Origin: JASFQI01 sp050115555
Lineage (GTDB): Bacteria; Desulfobacterota; DSM-4660; Desulfatiglandales; HGW-15
Direction of reading: 5' to 3'
Length of the DNA: 11,139 nucleotides
Assembly (NCBI GenBank): GCA_050115555.1
Contig: JASFQI010000147.1
Span: forward strand, 1-11,139
Of this stretch, positions 1-6,098 are shown piece after piece. The stretch's first letter is position 1, and each line of letters starts with the position of its first letter. The position numbers and the translations under genes were made by a program. Under the pieces are notes generated by a model. That model saw only the letters and a program-made list of their open reading frames with translations. It did not search any database and was not told where the DNA came from.

Positions 1-591
1 TCCGGGCACAAGCTCCACGCACCCAAGGGGGTCGGGGTCCTGTACGTGCGCAAAGGCACGCCGTTCTCTCCGTACCTCATCGGCGGGCACCAGGAGAGGA
101 ACCGGCGCGGGGGAACGGAGAATACGCCGGGCGTCGTCGCCCTGGGCAGGGCCTGCGAGCTGGCCGCTGGTAGCATGGAGCGCGAGAACACAGAGGTCCG
201 GCGTCTTCGCGACAAGCTGGAGACCGAGCTGACGGCGCGCGTGCCCAACAGCAAGGTGAACGGGAGGGATTCCGAACGCCTTCCCAACACGAGCAACATC
301 AGCTTCGAGTTCGTGGAAGGAGAGGCCATCCTTCTGATGATGGACGAGTTCGGCATTTGCGCCTCGTCCGGATCGGCCTGCACTTCGGGTTCGCTTCAGC
401 CTTCCCACGTGCTTCGGGCCATGGGCGTTCCTTTCACCATGGCCCACGGTTCCATCCGGTTCAGCCTCAGCATCTACAACGCCGAGGAAGAAATCGACTT
501 TGTCATCGAAAAGGTGCCCCCCATCATCGAGCGGTTGAGATCCCTCTCTCCTTTTTGGGATCCTTCTGCGAAGTCTTGCGAAAGCGGGTAA
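1..591 (+). CDS. nifS: Cysteine desulfurase, NifS type (3' part; 5' end outside window)
   Basis: This PLP enzyme removes sulfur from L-cysteine as an enzyme-bound persulfide and passes it to Fe-S cluster assembly in the cytoplasm. The reading frame is open from the first base and ends at TAA 589-591, giving 196 residues of the C-terminal half. The first residues, SGHKLHAPKG, carry the lysine (residue 4) that forms the PLP Schiff base. GGTENTPG is the usual substrate-loop region. ASSGSACTSG holds the catalytic cysteine (TGC 379-381), in the loop form of NifS/IscS group I enzymes. The end, with HGSIRFSLS and then LSPFW, is typical of NifS-branch proteins; a ten-residue tail follows. The serine acetyltransferase gene starts 32 bases downstream, so this is probably one operon for cysteine supply and use. 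IscS is the alternative name, but the LSPFW end favours NifS. A nearby nifU-like scaffold may lie outside the window. Confidence 0.93.
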   Translation, partial: SGHKLHAPKGVGVLYVRKGTPFSPYLIGGHQERNRRGGTENTPGVVALGRACELAAGSMERENTEVRRLRDKLETELTARVPNSKVNGRDSERLPNTSNISFEFVEGEAILLMMDEFGICASSGSACTSGSLQPSHVLRAMGVPFTMAHGSIRFSLSIYNAEEEIDFVIEKVPPIIERLRSLSPFWDPSAKSCESG

Positions 592-623
592 GGGGACCCC
601 TTCGAAGAGGGAGGGCGGGAATC

Positions 624-1589
624 GTGGACGACAGGGCGGGAGAAAATGAAAGGACCTGCCGCAGGGAGGCGGAGGGTATTCTTCGGTGGCGGGAGACCGT
701 TCCCGGCATCGTCGAGGGAATCGTACAGTCGTGCACCGTGGAAGGGGGCTTCGACCACGTCGGGCCGGAGCCCATCAGCTCGCGGGATGCGGTCATCCGC
801 ATCCTTACCCTGGCGAGGCGTCTTCTCTTCCCCGGCTACTTCGTTCCGGAGCGCCTGGACCGTACCAACCTGGAGTACGCCTTGGGCCAGGAGGCCATGG
901 CCTTTTTCGACGTCCTCTCCGAGCAGATCACCCTGGCCGTGCGGCACGATTGCCTTCGGTACGAGCAGCCGTGCTCGCAGTGTCGCGAGCGGGGCCAGGA
1001 GACGGCCGTCCTTTTCATGCGCGGTATTCCCAAGCTGCGCGAGGCACTGGCCGAGGATGTGCGCGCGGCCTACGAGGGGGATCCGGCCGCAGGAAGCTTC
1101 GATGAGATCATTTTCAGTTACCCCGGGCTTTTCGCGGTCACGGCTTATCGCATCGCCCATGAACTCTACCACCTGGAGGTTCCTCTCATTCCCCGCATCC
1201 TGACCGAGCATGCGCACAGCAAGACCGGCATCGACATTCACCCCGGGGCCCACATCGGGAGACGATTTTTCATCGATCACGGAACCGGGGTGGTGATCGG
1301 TGCGACATCGGAGATCGGGAACAACGTCCGTATTTACCAGGGCGTGACGCTCGGCGCCCTGTCCCTTCCCCGGAGCGCGGTTACGGAGCTTCGAACCCGG
1401 AAGCGGCACCCGACGATTGAAGACGACGTGATCCTTTATGCGGGGGCCACCATCCTGGGCGGGGAGACCGTGATCGGGGCTCGATCCGTGATTGGCGGAA
1501 ACGTCTGGGTGACCGATTCCGTTCCCCCGGACAGCCGCGTATTCATCAAGCGACCGGAGCTCGTGGTCAGGAAACCCGAGGATGCGTGA
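624..1589 (+). CDS. cysE: Serine O-acetyltransferase (EpsC/CysE type)
   Basis: It transfers acetyl from acetyl-CoA to L-serine, giving O-acetylserine, the first step of cysteine synthesis. GTG 624 is chosen because GGGAGG (609-614) lies 9 bases upstream and the earlier open frame overlaps nifS with non-homologous residues; the product is 321 residues. Residues 1-190 form an extended helical N-terminal domain. Residues 195-300 are a left-handed beta-helix of hexapeptide repeats. Catalytic residues match E. coli CysE by spacing: D204 (GIDIHPGA), H219 (IDHGTG, 15 residues later as in E. coli D143/H158) and H262 (KRHPTI). GNVWVTDSVPP is typical of the EpsC branch. Two features are odd. A C110-C117-C120 cluster sits in the helical domain. 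The C-terminus ends in Ala rather than the Ile that binds the CysK active site in the classical cysteine synthase complex. cysK follows after 93 bases on the same strand. Confidence 0.95.
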   Translation: MDDRAGENERTCRREAEGILRWRETVPGIVEGIVQSCTVEGGFDHVGPEPISSRDAVIRILTLARRLLFPGYFVPERLDRTNLEYALGQEAMAFFDVLSEQITLAVRHDCLRYEQPCSQCRERGQETAVLFMRGIPKLREALAEDVRAAYEGDPAAGSFDEIIFSYPGLFAVTAYRIAHELYHLEVPLIPRILTEHAHSKTGIDIHPGAHIGRRFFIDHGTGVVIGATSEIGNNVRIYQGVTLGALSLPRSAVTELRTRKRHPTIEDDVILYAGATILGGETVIGARSVIGGNVWVTDSVPPDSRVFIKRPELVVRKPEDA

Positions 1590-1615
1590 TGTCCCTGAGG
1601 ATCGAGGCAAGGACT

Positions 1616-1644
1616 GCACTGGGCGAATGAATTGCATTCAGTGC
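1616..1644 (+). promoter_or_regulatory. Hairpin / palindrome between cysE and cysK
   Basis: GCACTG (1616-1621) pairs exactly with CAGTGC (1639-1644). Inside it, AATG (1626-1629) pairs with CATT (1635-1638), leaving a four-base bulge (GGCG) and a five-base loop. The core also reads as a DNA palindrome, TGAAT-TGC-ATTCA (1628-1640). It lies 38 bases before the cysK start and has no following T-run, so it is not a classical terminator. It could be an operator or an mRNA processing or stability element that sets the cysE:cysK ratio. No protein is known to bind it from this sequence alone. Confidence 0.35.
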
Positions 1645-1682
1645 CGGAGCCCCCTTCACAGCATTTTGGAGGAGAAGACCTT

Positions 1683-2606
1683 ATGATTCCCTGTTCCCCC
1701 GATGTGACGCAGACCGTGGGACGGACCCCGCTCGTGAGGCTGAACCGAATCGCCTCAGGGATCGAGGCTGAGGTCCTGGCCAAGCTCGAGTTCCGAAACC
1801 CCCTGGGGAGCGTCAAGGACCGCATCGGCCTGGCCATGATCGAGGCGGCGGAGAAGGAGGGAAAAATCGACCCGGGGACTCGCATCGTGGAACCGACGAG
1901 TGGGAACACCGGGATTGGCCTTGCCTTTGTCTGCGCGGTGCGGCGGTACCATCTCACCCTGGTCATGCCCGATACCATGAGCGTAGAGCGGCGAAAGCTG
2001 CTCACGCATCTCGGGGCCGAGCTGATTCTCACTCCCGGTGACAGGGGTATGGCGGGGGCGATCGAGCGGGCCGAGGAGATGCTTGCCAGGGGTGGCGACG
2101 TTTTCAAACCGGACCAGTTCTCCAACCCCGCCAACCCGGAGATCCATCGGCGCACCACGGCCGAGGAGATTTGGGAGGCTACGGGGGGAGAAGTGGACGT
2201 GTTCGTGGCAGGGGTAGGGACGGGCGGGACGCTCACCGGGGTTTCCGAGGTCCTGCGAAGCCGGAGGCCCGGTTTTCGGGCGGTGGCTGTGGAGCCGGCA
2301 GGATCGCCTGTCCTGTCGGGTGGAAAGCCGGGCCCTCACAAGATCCAGGGGATCGGCGCGGGTTTCGTGCCACGGGTGCTCAACCGGGAGGCCATCGACG
2401 AGGTGGTCACGGTCACGGAGGAGGAGACGTTCGAGACGGCCCGCAGGCTGGCCCGAATGGAGGGGTTGCTCTGTGGTATTTCTTCGGGTGCGGCTGTGGC
2501 GGCGGCCCTCGCCGTGGCGCAGCGGCCGGAGAGCCGGGGCAAGCGGATCGTGACCGTCCTTCCCAGTACGGGAGAGCGCTACATCAGCACGGATCTGTTT
2601 CTGTAG
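1683..2606 (+). CDS. cysK: Cysteine synthase (O-acetylserine sulfhydrylase)
   Basis: This cytoplasmic PLP enzyme replaces the acetyl group of O-acetylserine with sulfide to give L-cysteine. ATG 1683 has GGAGGAG (1668-1674) 8 bases upstream; in-frame codons before it give non-homologous residues. The 307-residue length is normal for CysK. The N-terminus has the usual TVGRTPLVRLNR. The PLP lysine lies in NPLGSVKDRIG (about residue 43). The substrate loop is PTSGNTGIG (about residues 69-77). The glycine-rich phosphate-binding loop is GTGGTLTG (about 176-183). KIQGIGAGFVP and SSGAA follow in the expected order. The gene completes the serine-to-cysteine route with the upstream acetyltransferase and feeds the desulfurase at the start of the window. 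A CysM-type enzyme or cystathionine beta-synthase-like protein is less likely, given the length and the IGAGF motif. Confidence 0.95.
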   Translation: MIPCSPDVTQTVGRTPLVRLNRIASGIEAEVLAKLEFRNPLGSVKDRIGLAMIEAAEKEGKIDPGTRIVEPTSGNTGIGLAFVCAVRRYHLTLVMPDTMSVERRKLLTHLGAELILTPGDRGMAGAIERAEEMLARGGDVFKPDQFSNPANPEIHRRTTAEEIWEATGGEVDVFVAGVGTGGTLTGVSEVLRSRRPGFRAVAVEPAGSPVLSGGKPGPHKIQGIGAGFVPRVLNREAIDEVVTVTEEETFETARRLARMEGLLCGISSGAAVAAALAVAQRPESRGKRIVTVLPSTGERYISTDLFL

Positions 2607-2682
2607 AGGCGTGGTTCGTGACAGAAAGGCCGCGGCTCGTGTTTCGGACAGCCCTCGACAGGATGGCCGCTTCTTTCCCCCC

Positions 2683-3324
2683 TCACTTTTTCCCTTCGAT
2701 TTCCTCCAGGAACCTCTCGAAGAAGGTTTCCATGAAGGCGTGGCGCTCCTCGGCCAGCCTTCGGCCCTCCGTGGTGAGCATGCGCTCCCGAATCCGCGAC
2801 AGCTTGATTCGATACTCCCGAAAGGCTGTGTCTTCCCGGCTGTAGGGAGCGGTGTCTTCCGGGTCGGCAAAGGGGTTGTGAAGTGTGGCGCCCACCTCGC
2901 CGGCGAACTGAAAGGCCCGGCCGATCCCCACCGCACCGATGGCGTCCAGCTTGTCCGCGTCAAAGAGGACCCGGGCCTCCAGGGTCTCGGGCCGGGCGTT
3001 CCCTCGAAAGCGGTGCGTGCGGATGCAGTGGATCACGTTCTCCAGGCGCCCGTTGTCGGAAAGCTTCCCCTGAAGAAAGGCGCTGGCCATGTCCGCCCCT
3101 TTTTCCGCGTGACAGACCCCGCCCCGGGCTTCGTCCTCGGCCGAGCGGCCCACGTCGTGGAGGTAGGCGGCGAACTCCAGGACGAGAAGGTCCGCACCCT
3201 CGGCCCGGCCGATCCGAAGACACAGGGCTTGGACACGGCGCGTGTGCTCCCAGTCGTGGCTCCCGCGGGAGCCCTCTGCACAGGCCTGGGAGTAGGCCTG
3301 GACTTCTTGGATCAACGTCTCCAT
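2683..3324 (-). CDS. HD-domain metal-dependent phosphohydrolase (YedJ-like)
   Basis: This is a 213-residue soluble protein of the HD superfamily; members cleave phosphoester bonds, often of nucleotides, using a divalent metal. The metal ligands are visible in order: H23 and H27 (SHDWEHTRRV), the H56-D57 pair (AAYLHDVGRS), H104 (RTHRFRG) and D124 (FDADKLDAIG). The HDWEHTxRV start and DADKLDAIG are typical of the small stand-alone YedJ-like subgroup; substrate unknown. ATG 3324 is chosen because the domain begins there, but no Shine-Dalgarno sequence is visible before it. The frame stays open upstream to GTG 3432, with a low-complexity proline-rich stretch that does not look like domain. The gene is convergent with cysK (76-base gap) and divergent from the lysine-rich gene. 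Its role relative to cysteine metabolism is unknown. Confidence 0.85.
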   Translation of the reverse strand: METLIQEVQAYSQACAEGSRGSHDWEHTRRVQALCLRIGRAEGADLLVLEFAAYLHDVGRSAEDEARGGVCHAEKGADMASAFLQGKLSDNGRLENVIHCIRTHRFRGNARPETLEARVLFDADKLDAIGAVGIGRAFQFAGEVGATLHNPFADPEDTAPYSREDTAFREYRIKLSRIRERMLTTEGRRLAEERHAFMETFFERFLEEIEGKK

Positions 3325-3458
3325 AAAGGGGGGGAATAGCAGATTCGAGCGATACGTGCCAGGGAAAAGGGAAGGCGGCGTTTCCTCTGGAGGCAGTTGC
3401 GGTTTCTCGGCGGACAGCACCCTTTGGCGCACTCCGTTGTGCGCGCGCCGGATTGACC

Positions 3459-3488
3459 TTGCGGACTCGGTCCCATGCGTGGGATAAA
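3459..3488 (+). promoter_or_regulatory. Candidate sigma70-type promoter for the lysine-rich gene/acyl-CoA dehydrogenase run
   Basis: TTGCGG (3459-3464) and GATAAA (3483-3488) lie 18 bases apart in the divergent gap between the HD gene and the small lysine-rich gene. The matches to consensus are partial (3/6 and 4/6). TTGACC at 3453-3458 is a better -35 but is badly spaced. The call rests mainly on position: the downstream + strand genes need a promoter in this gap. Confidence 0.3.
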
Positions 3489-3524
3489 CACCAGATCACC
3501 AGATTCAGCATGAGAGAAGGACAT

Positions 3525-3597
3525 CCTTGCGGAAACGGGTTCGCAAGGGAATTCCTCGCTCTTTTCGGCATTCGGAAAGGCCGCGTGCCTTATTTTT
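3525..3597 (+). ncRNA. Candidate structured leader RNA with terminator-like hairpin
   Basis: This occupies the gene-free gap 3325-3674. CCTTGCG (3525-3531) pairs exactly with CGCAAGG (3542-3548), and G-U and A-U pairs extend the stem at both sides. It is followed by AAGGC (3577-3581) pairing with GCCTT (3587-3591), with a T-run at 3593-3597, which is the form of a weak intrinsic terminator. A further hairpin, TCCCA/TGGGA (3471-3475/3480-3484), lies just upstream and overlaps the candidate promoter. No + strand gene immediately upstream needs a terminator, since the preceding gene runs the other way. A leader attenuator or a short independent RNA is therefore possible. I do not recognise a known riboswitch class. 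The rest of the gap holds only the perfect inverted repeat GCGCAC/GTGCGC (3427-3432/3439-3444). Confidence 0.3.
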
Positions 3598-3674
3598 CAA
3601 AAACGATCCCGTTGATGTTCCGAGGCGCAGCTCTCCCGGCCGTCTCACAGGACAGGAACGAAGGAGGAATTCCC

Positions 3675-3827
3675 ATGGGAAGGCCCAACTATTCGCAAAA
3701 CAAAAGACATAAGGAAATTGCGAAAAAGAAAAAGAAAGAGGAAAAGCAGAGGCAGAAAGAACAGAAAAAGCTTGAGAAGGCCGCTGTGAACGAGGACCAG
3801 GTCCTAGGTGAAACAACGGATATGTAA
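3675..3827 (+). CDS. Small lysine-rich protein of unknown function (50 aa)
   Basis: The start is firm: AAGGAGG (3661-3667) sits 7 bases before ATG 3675. The product begins MGRPNYSQNKRHKEIAK. A run of Lys, Glu and Gln follows to about residue 36, then a short acidic tail ending GETTDM. Residues 10-36 have the charge pattern of a single long helix, strongly basic. I recall short proteins with a 'M(G/A)xPNY...KRxKE.AKKKK' start as a recurrent uncharacterised family in proteobacteria; function unknown. RNA or ribosome binding is plausible from the composition alone and is inference. The stop TAA is directly followed by the ATG of the acyl-CoA dehydrogenase gene, so the two may be co-transcribed. 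Base composition is visibly more AT-rich than the flanking genes, as expected from Lys codons. Confidence 0.75.
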   Translation: MGRPNYSQNKRHKEIAKKKKKEEKQRQKEQKKLEKAAVNEDQVLGETTDM

Positions 3828-5090
3828 ATGCTTTCGTATGGGGAAACGGTGTTTGATTTCCTGCTGAACGACGAGCAGTGCGAGCTGCGCGACGAGGTGA
3901 GGGACTTGGTGCGGTGGGTCCCGCGGGACATGATCCTGGCCATGGATCGGGATCAGATCCAGTTTCCCAAGGAGTTCCTGAAGGAGGCGGGCCGGCGGAA
4001 CCTCATGGGTTGCCGCTACCCCAAAAAGTGGGGCGGCAGGGGCCTGGATTGGGTGGCCACGTGCATGGTCATGGAGGAGGTGGGGACCCTGGGCTACATC
4101 TTCGCGTGCGTGTTCGGCGTGGGCGCGGAGCTCGTGTGCGATGCCATTGTGCTTCACGGCACGGATGCGCAGAAGGAGGTCTACGTCAAGCCCCTGCTTC
4201 GCGGCGAGCGTTTTGCGGCCGAGTGCCTGACCGAGCCTCGGGGGGGATCGGACTTCTTCGGCACCACGACCCGGGCCGTGGACAGGGGAGATCACTTCCT
4301 GCTCACCGGGCAGAAGCGGTTCATCGTGGGGGCCGAGGGTGCGGACTTCTTCCTGGTCTACGCCCGCACGGACCCGGACGCCAAGCCCCACCGGGCCCTC
4401 ACCTGTTTCGTCGTGGACCGGGGTCCCGGGGTGAGCACGGATTACCTCTACGGCCTCATGGGGTGCCGCGGGGGCGGGGCGGGCCGCGTAGTGTTCCAGG
4501 ACGTGCGCGTGCCCCGGGAGAACGTGGTGGGGGAGGTGAACGGTGCGTACGCCGTCTTCAACACGATGATGATCCCAGAGCGGCTGGGAACGGCTGCCAT
4601 GACCGTCGGCGCGGCACGGCCCGCGCTCGACATTGCCACGGGTTACACCACGAGGCGAAAGGCGTTCGGGCAGCCCATTCAGAATTTCCAGGGCGTGAGC
4701 TTTCAGGTGGCCGAGGCCGCCACGGCGCTCGATGCGGCCCGGGCCTTTGTCTATGCCACGGCACGCGCAGTGGACGCCGGCGTGGAGCCCCGGCGCATTC
4801 GAAGGCTCGTGTCCGAGACCAAGAAGTTCGCCACCGAGTCCTGCCAGAAGGCGGCACACCACGCCATGCAGGTGATGGGCGGTATCGGGTACACGAACGT
4901 GTTTCCCGTGGAGCGCATCGTCCGGGACCTGAGGCTGGCCTCGATCTGGACGGGCACGAACGAGGTCATGACCGCGATCACGGCAAGCGAGTGGTACCGG
5001 GAGCGCGAAAAGGCAAAGGAAAACGATCCCAGGGACTACGAGGGGGACGCTGCCGAGGCCGGCGCACCGGAGGAGAAGGTGTACGAGTGA
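3828..5090 (+). CDS. Acyl-CoA dehydrogenase family protein
   Basis: This FAD enzyme should oxidise the alpha-beta bond of an acyl-CoA and pass electrons to an electron-transfer flavoprotein; the substrate is not readable. Numbered from ATG 3828 (420 aa), the N-terminal helical domain spans about 10-125. The middle beta domain contains AECLTEPRGGSDFFG (about 131-145) for FAD/substrate binding. The C-terminal helical domain carries RRKAFGQPIQNFQ (276-288) and QVMGGIGYTNVFPVER (348-363). At the MCAD catalytic Glu position the motif is IWTGTNE, with Thr375. E251 in IPERLG matches the helix-G Glu used by isovaleryl- and long-chain acyl-CoA dehydrogenases. About 30 charged residues trail the fold. 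The start is uncertain: GTG 3849, with GGGGA 5 bases upstream, gives the family-like MFDFLLNDEQ, while ATG 3828 abuts the previous stop. The stop overlaps the start of the zinc dehydrogenase gene, which implies coupled expression. Confidence 0.93.
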   Translation: MLSYGETVFDFLLNDEQCELRDEVRDLVRWVPRDMILAMDRDQIQFPKEFLKEAGRRNLMGCRYPKKWGGRGLDWVATCMVMEEVGTLGYIFACVFGVGAELVCDAIVLHGTDAQKEVYVKPLLRGERFAAECLTEPRGGSDFFGTTTRAVDRGDHFLLTGQKRFIVGAEGADFFLVYARTDPDAKPHRALTCFVVDRGPGVSTDYLYGLMGCRGGGAGRVVFQDVRVPRENVVGEVNGAYAVFNTMMIPERLGTAAMTVGAARPALDIATGYTTRRKAFGQPIQNFQGVSFQVAEAATALDAARAFVYATARAVDAGVEPRRIRRLVSETKKFATESCQKAAHHAMQVMGGIGYTNVFPVERIVRDLRLASIWTGTNEVMTAITASEWYREREKAKENDPRDYEGDAAEAGAPEEKVYE

Positions 5091-6046
5091 TGCAGGGGCT
5101 CTGGATCGAGAACGGCGCCCTGCGCTTTCGAGAGGATCTTCCCAGCCCTGAGCCAGGCCCCGGTGAGGCCCTGGTGCGCGTTCGCCTGGCCGGGATTTGC
5201 GGCACGGACCTGGCGCTCCTTCAGGGGTATGCGGGATTTGAAGGCGTGCCCGGGCATGAGTTCGTGGGTGAGGTCGTAGAGGCGCGCAGGACCCCCTCCC
5301 TGAATGGCAACCGGGTGGCGGGTGAGATCAATGTGGCGTGCGGCCGGTGCGATCTCTGTGCCCGTGGGTTGGGAAACCACTGCCGGGAGCGCCGCGTTCT
5401 GGGCATTCGACATCTGAACGGCGCCTTTGCAGAGCTCCTTGTCCTTCCTGAGGAAAACCTTCACCTCGTGCCCCGGGGCATCCCGGACGAAGCGGCCGTG
5501 TTTGCCGAGCCCCTGGCCGCGGCGTGCCGGATTCCGGAGCAGGTATGCGTGGATCCGGGGTCGCGCGTCGTGGTGGTGGGGGCCGGAAGGATGGGCCAGC
5601 TCACAGCGCGGGTCCTGGCCCGGACCGGGTGCGACCTGAGGGTGGCCGCGCGACACCCCCGGCAGCGCGACCTGCTGGCACGGGAAGGCATTGAATCGGT
5701 TGGCGAAGGCGATCTGCCCGTGGGGTCCATGGACGTGGCCGTGGAGGCGGCAGGCTCCGAGCAAGGGCTCCATCAGGCGCTGGCTGCGCTTCGGCCGGGC
5801 GGGACCCTGGTTCTGAAGAGCTCGTGGCAAGAGGCGGTGCCCGTGGACCTGGGCCGGGTGGTCGTGAACGAGATCACCCTTGTAGGGTCTCGGTGCGGCC
5901 CTTTTCCTCGGGCCCTGGAGCTCCTGGCCTCCGAAGAGGTCGATCCCCTTCCCCTGATCGAAGCGGTCCACCCGCTTTGCTCGGGCGAGACGGCCTTTGC
6001 CCTGGCAGCGAAGGCCGGGGCCGGGAAGATCCTGCTCAGGCCGTGA
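5090..6046 (+). CDS. Zinc-type medium-chain dehydrogenase/reductase (alcohol dehydrogenase-like)
   Basis: This cytoplasmic NAD(P)-dependent oxidoreductase of the MDR superfamily probably oxidises a secondary alcohol or hydroxy compound; the substrate is unknown. The 318-residue product is somewhat shorter than the usual 340-350. Catalytic zinc ligands are C37 (GICGTD), H56-E57 (GHEF) and probably E140 (FAEPLAAA). The structural zinc site is complete, C84-C87-C90-C98 in CGRCDLCARGLGNHC. The Rossmann fold starts at VVVVGAGRMG (G164, G166, G169). The layout resembles the threonine/sorbitol dehydrogenase-like branch. ATG 5090 overlaps the acyl-CoA dehydrogenase stop (TGATG), with GGAGGAGAAGG at 5069-5079, indicating translational coupling. 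This suggests that the two oxidoreductases act in one pathway, for example on acyl or hydroxyacyl intermediates. That link is inference. Confidence 0.9.
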   Translation: MQGLWIENGALRFREDLPSPEPGPGEALVRVRLAGICGTDLALLQGYAGFEGVPGHEFVGEVVEARRTPSLNGNRVAGEINVACGRCDLCARGLGNHCRERRVLGIRHLNGAFAELLVLPEENLHLVPRGIPDEAAVFAEPLAAACRIPEQVCVDPGSRVVVVGAGRMGQLTARVLARTGCDLRVAARHPRQRDLLAREGIESVGEGDLPVGSMDVAVEAAGSEQGLHQALAALRPGGTLVLKSSWQEAVPVDLGRVVVNEITLVGSRCGPFPRALELLASEEVDPLPLIEAVHPLCSGETAFALAAKAGAGKILLRP

Positions 6047-6098
6047 GAACCCGTGAAAGACAGGAAGGTCACGCAGACACCTTGACCGACACCATCCC

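Noticed and set aside
474..1637. Long - strand open frame opposite the serine acetyltransferase.
   Set aside because: No recognisable motif; GC-rich antisense shadow of a gene with intact catalytic residues.
1755..2963. 402-codon - strand open frame opposite cysK and the HD gene.
   Set aside because: It runs across two real genes on both strands, has Arg/Pro-rich composition and no domain motif.
3593..3603. TTTTTCAAAAA short palindrome, considered as an operator.
   Set aside because: Too simple and short; the T-run is better explained as the tail of the terminator-like hairpin just before it.
3453..3674. N-terminal extension of the lysine-rich small protein into the upstream leader (for example from ATG 3510).
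   Set aside because: The extension residues do not resemble the family start, whereas ATG 3675 has a perfect AAGGAGG at 7 bases and the family-like MGRPNY.
3804..4862. 352-codon - strand open frame opposite the acyl-CoA dehydrogenase.
   Set aside because: His/Gly/Pro-rich shadow frame without motifs; the + strand gene is unambiguous.
3878..5089. A long + frame open through the acyl-CoA dehydrogenase region into the zinc dehydrogenase, which could suggest a fusion protein.
   Set aside because: The part before 5090 is low-complexity Gly/Arg-rich sequence in a shifted frame over a clear acyl-CoA dehydrogenase. The zinc dehydrogenase starts at ATG 5090 with a ribosome-binding site.
6065..6083. 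AAGGT/ACCTT inverted repeat between the convergent zinc dehydrogenase and cysteine-rich protein genes, considered as a terminator.
   Set aside because: Only five pairs with a nine-base loop, no U-run, and a competing GGTCA/TGACC pairing; indistinguishable from chance.
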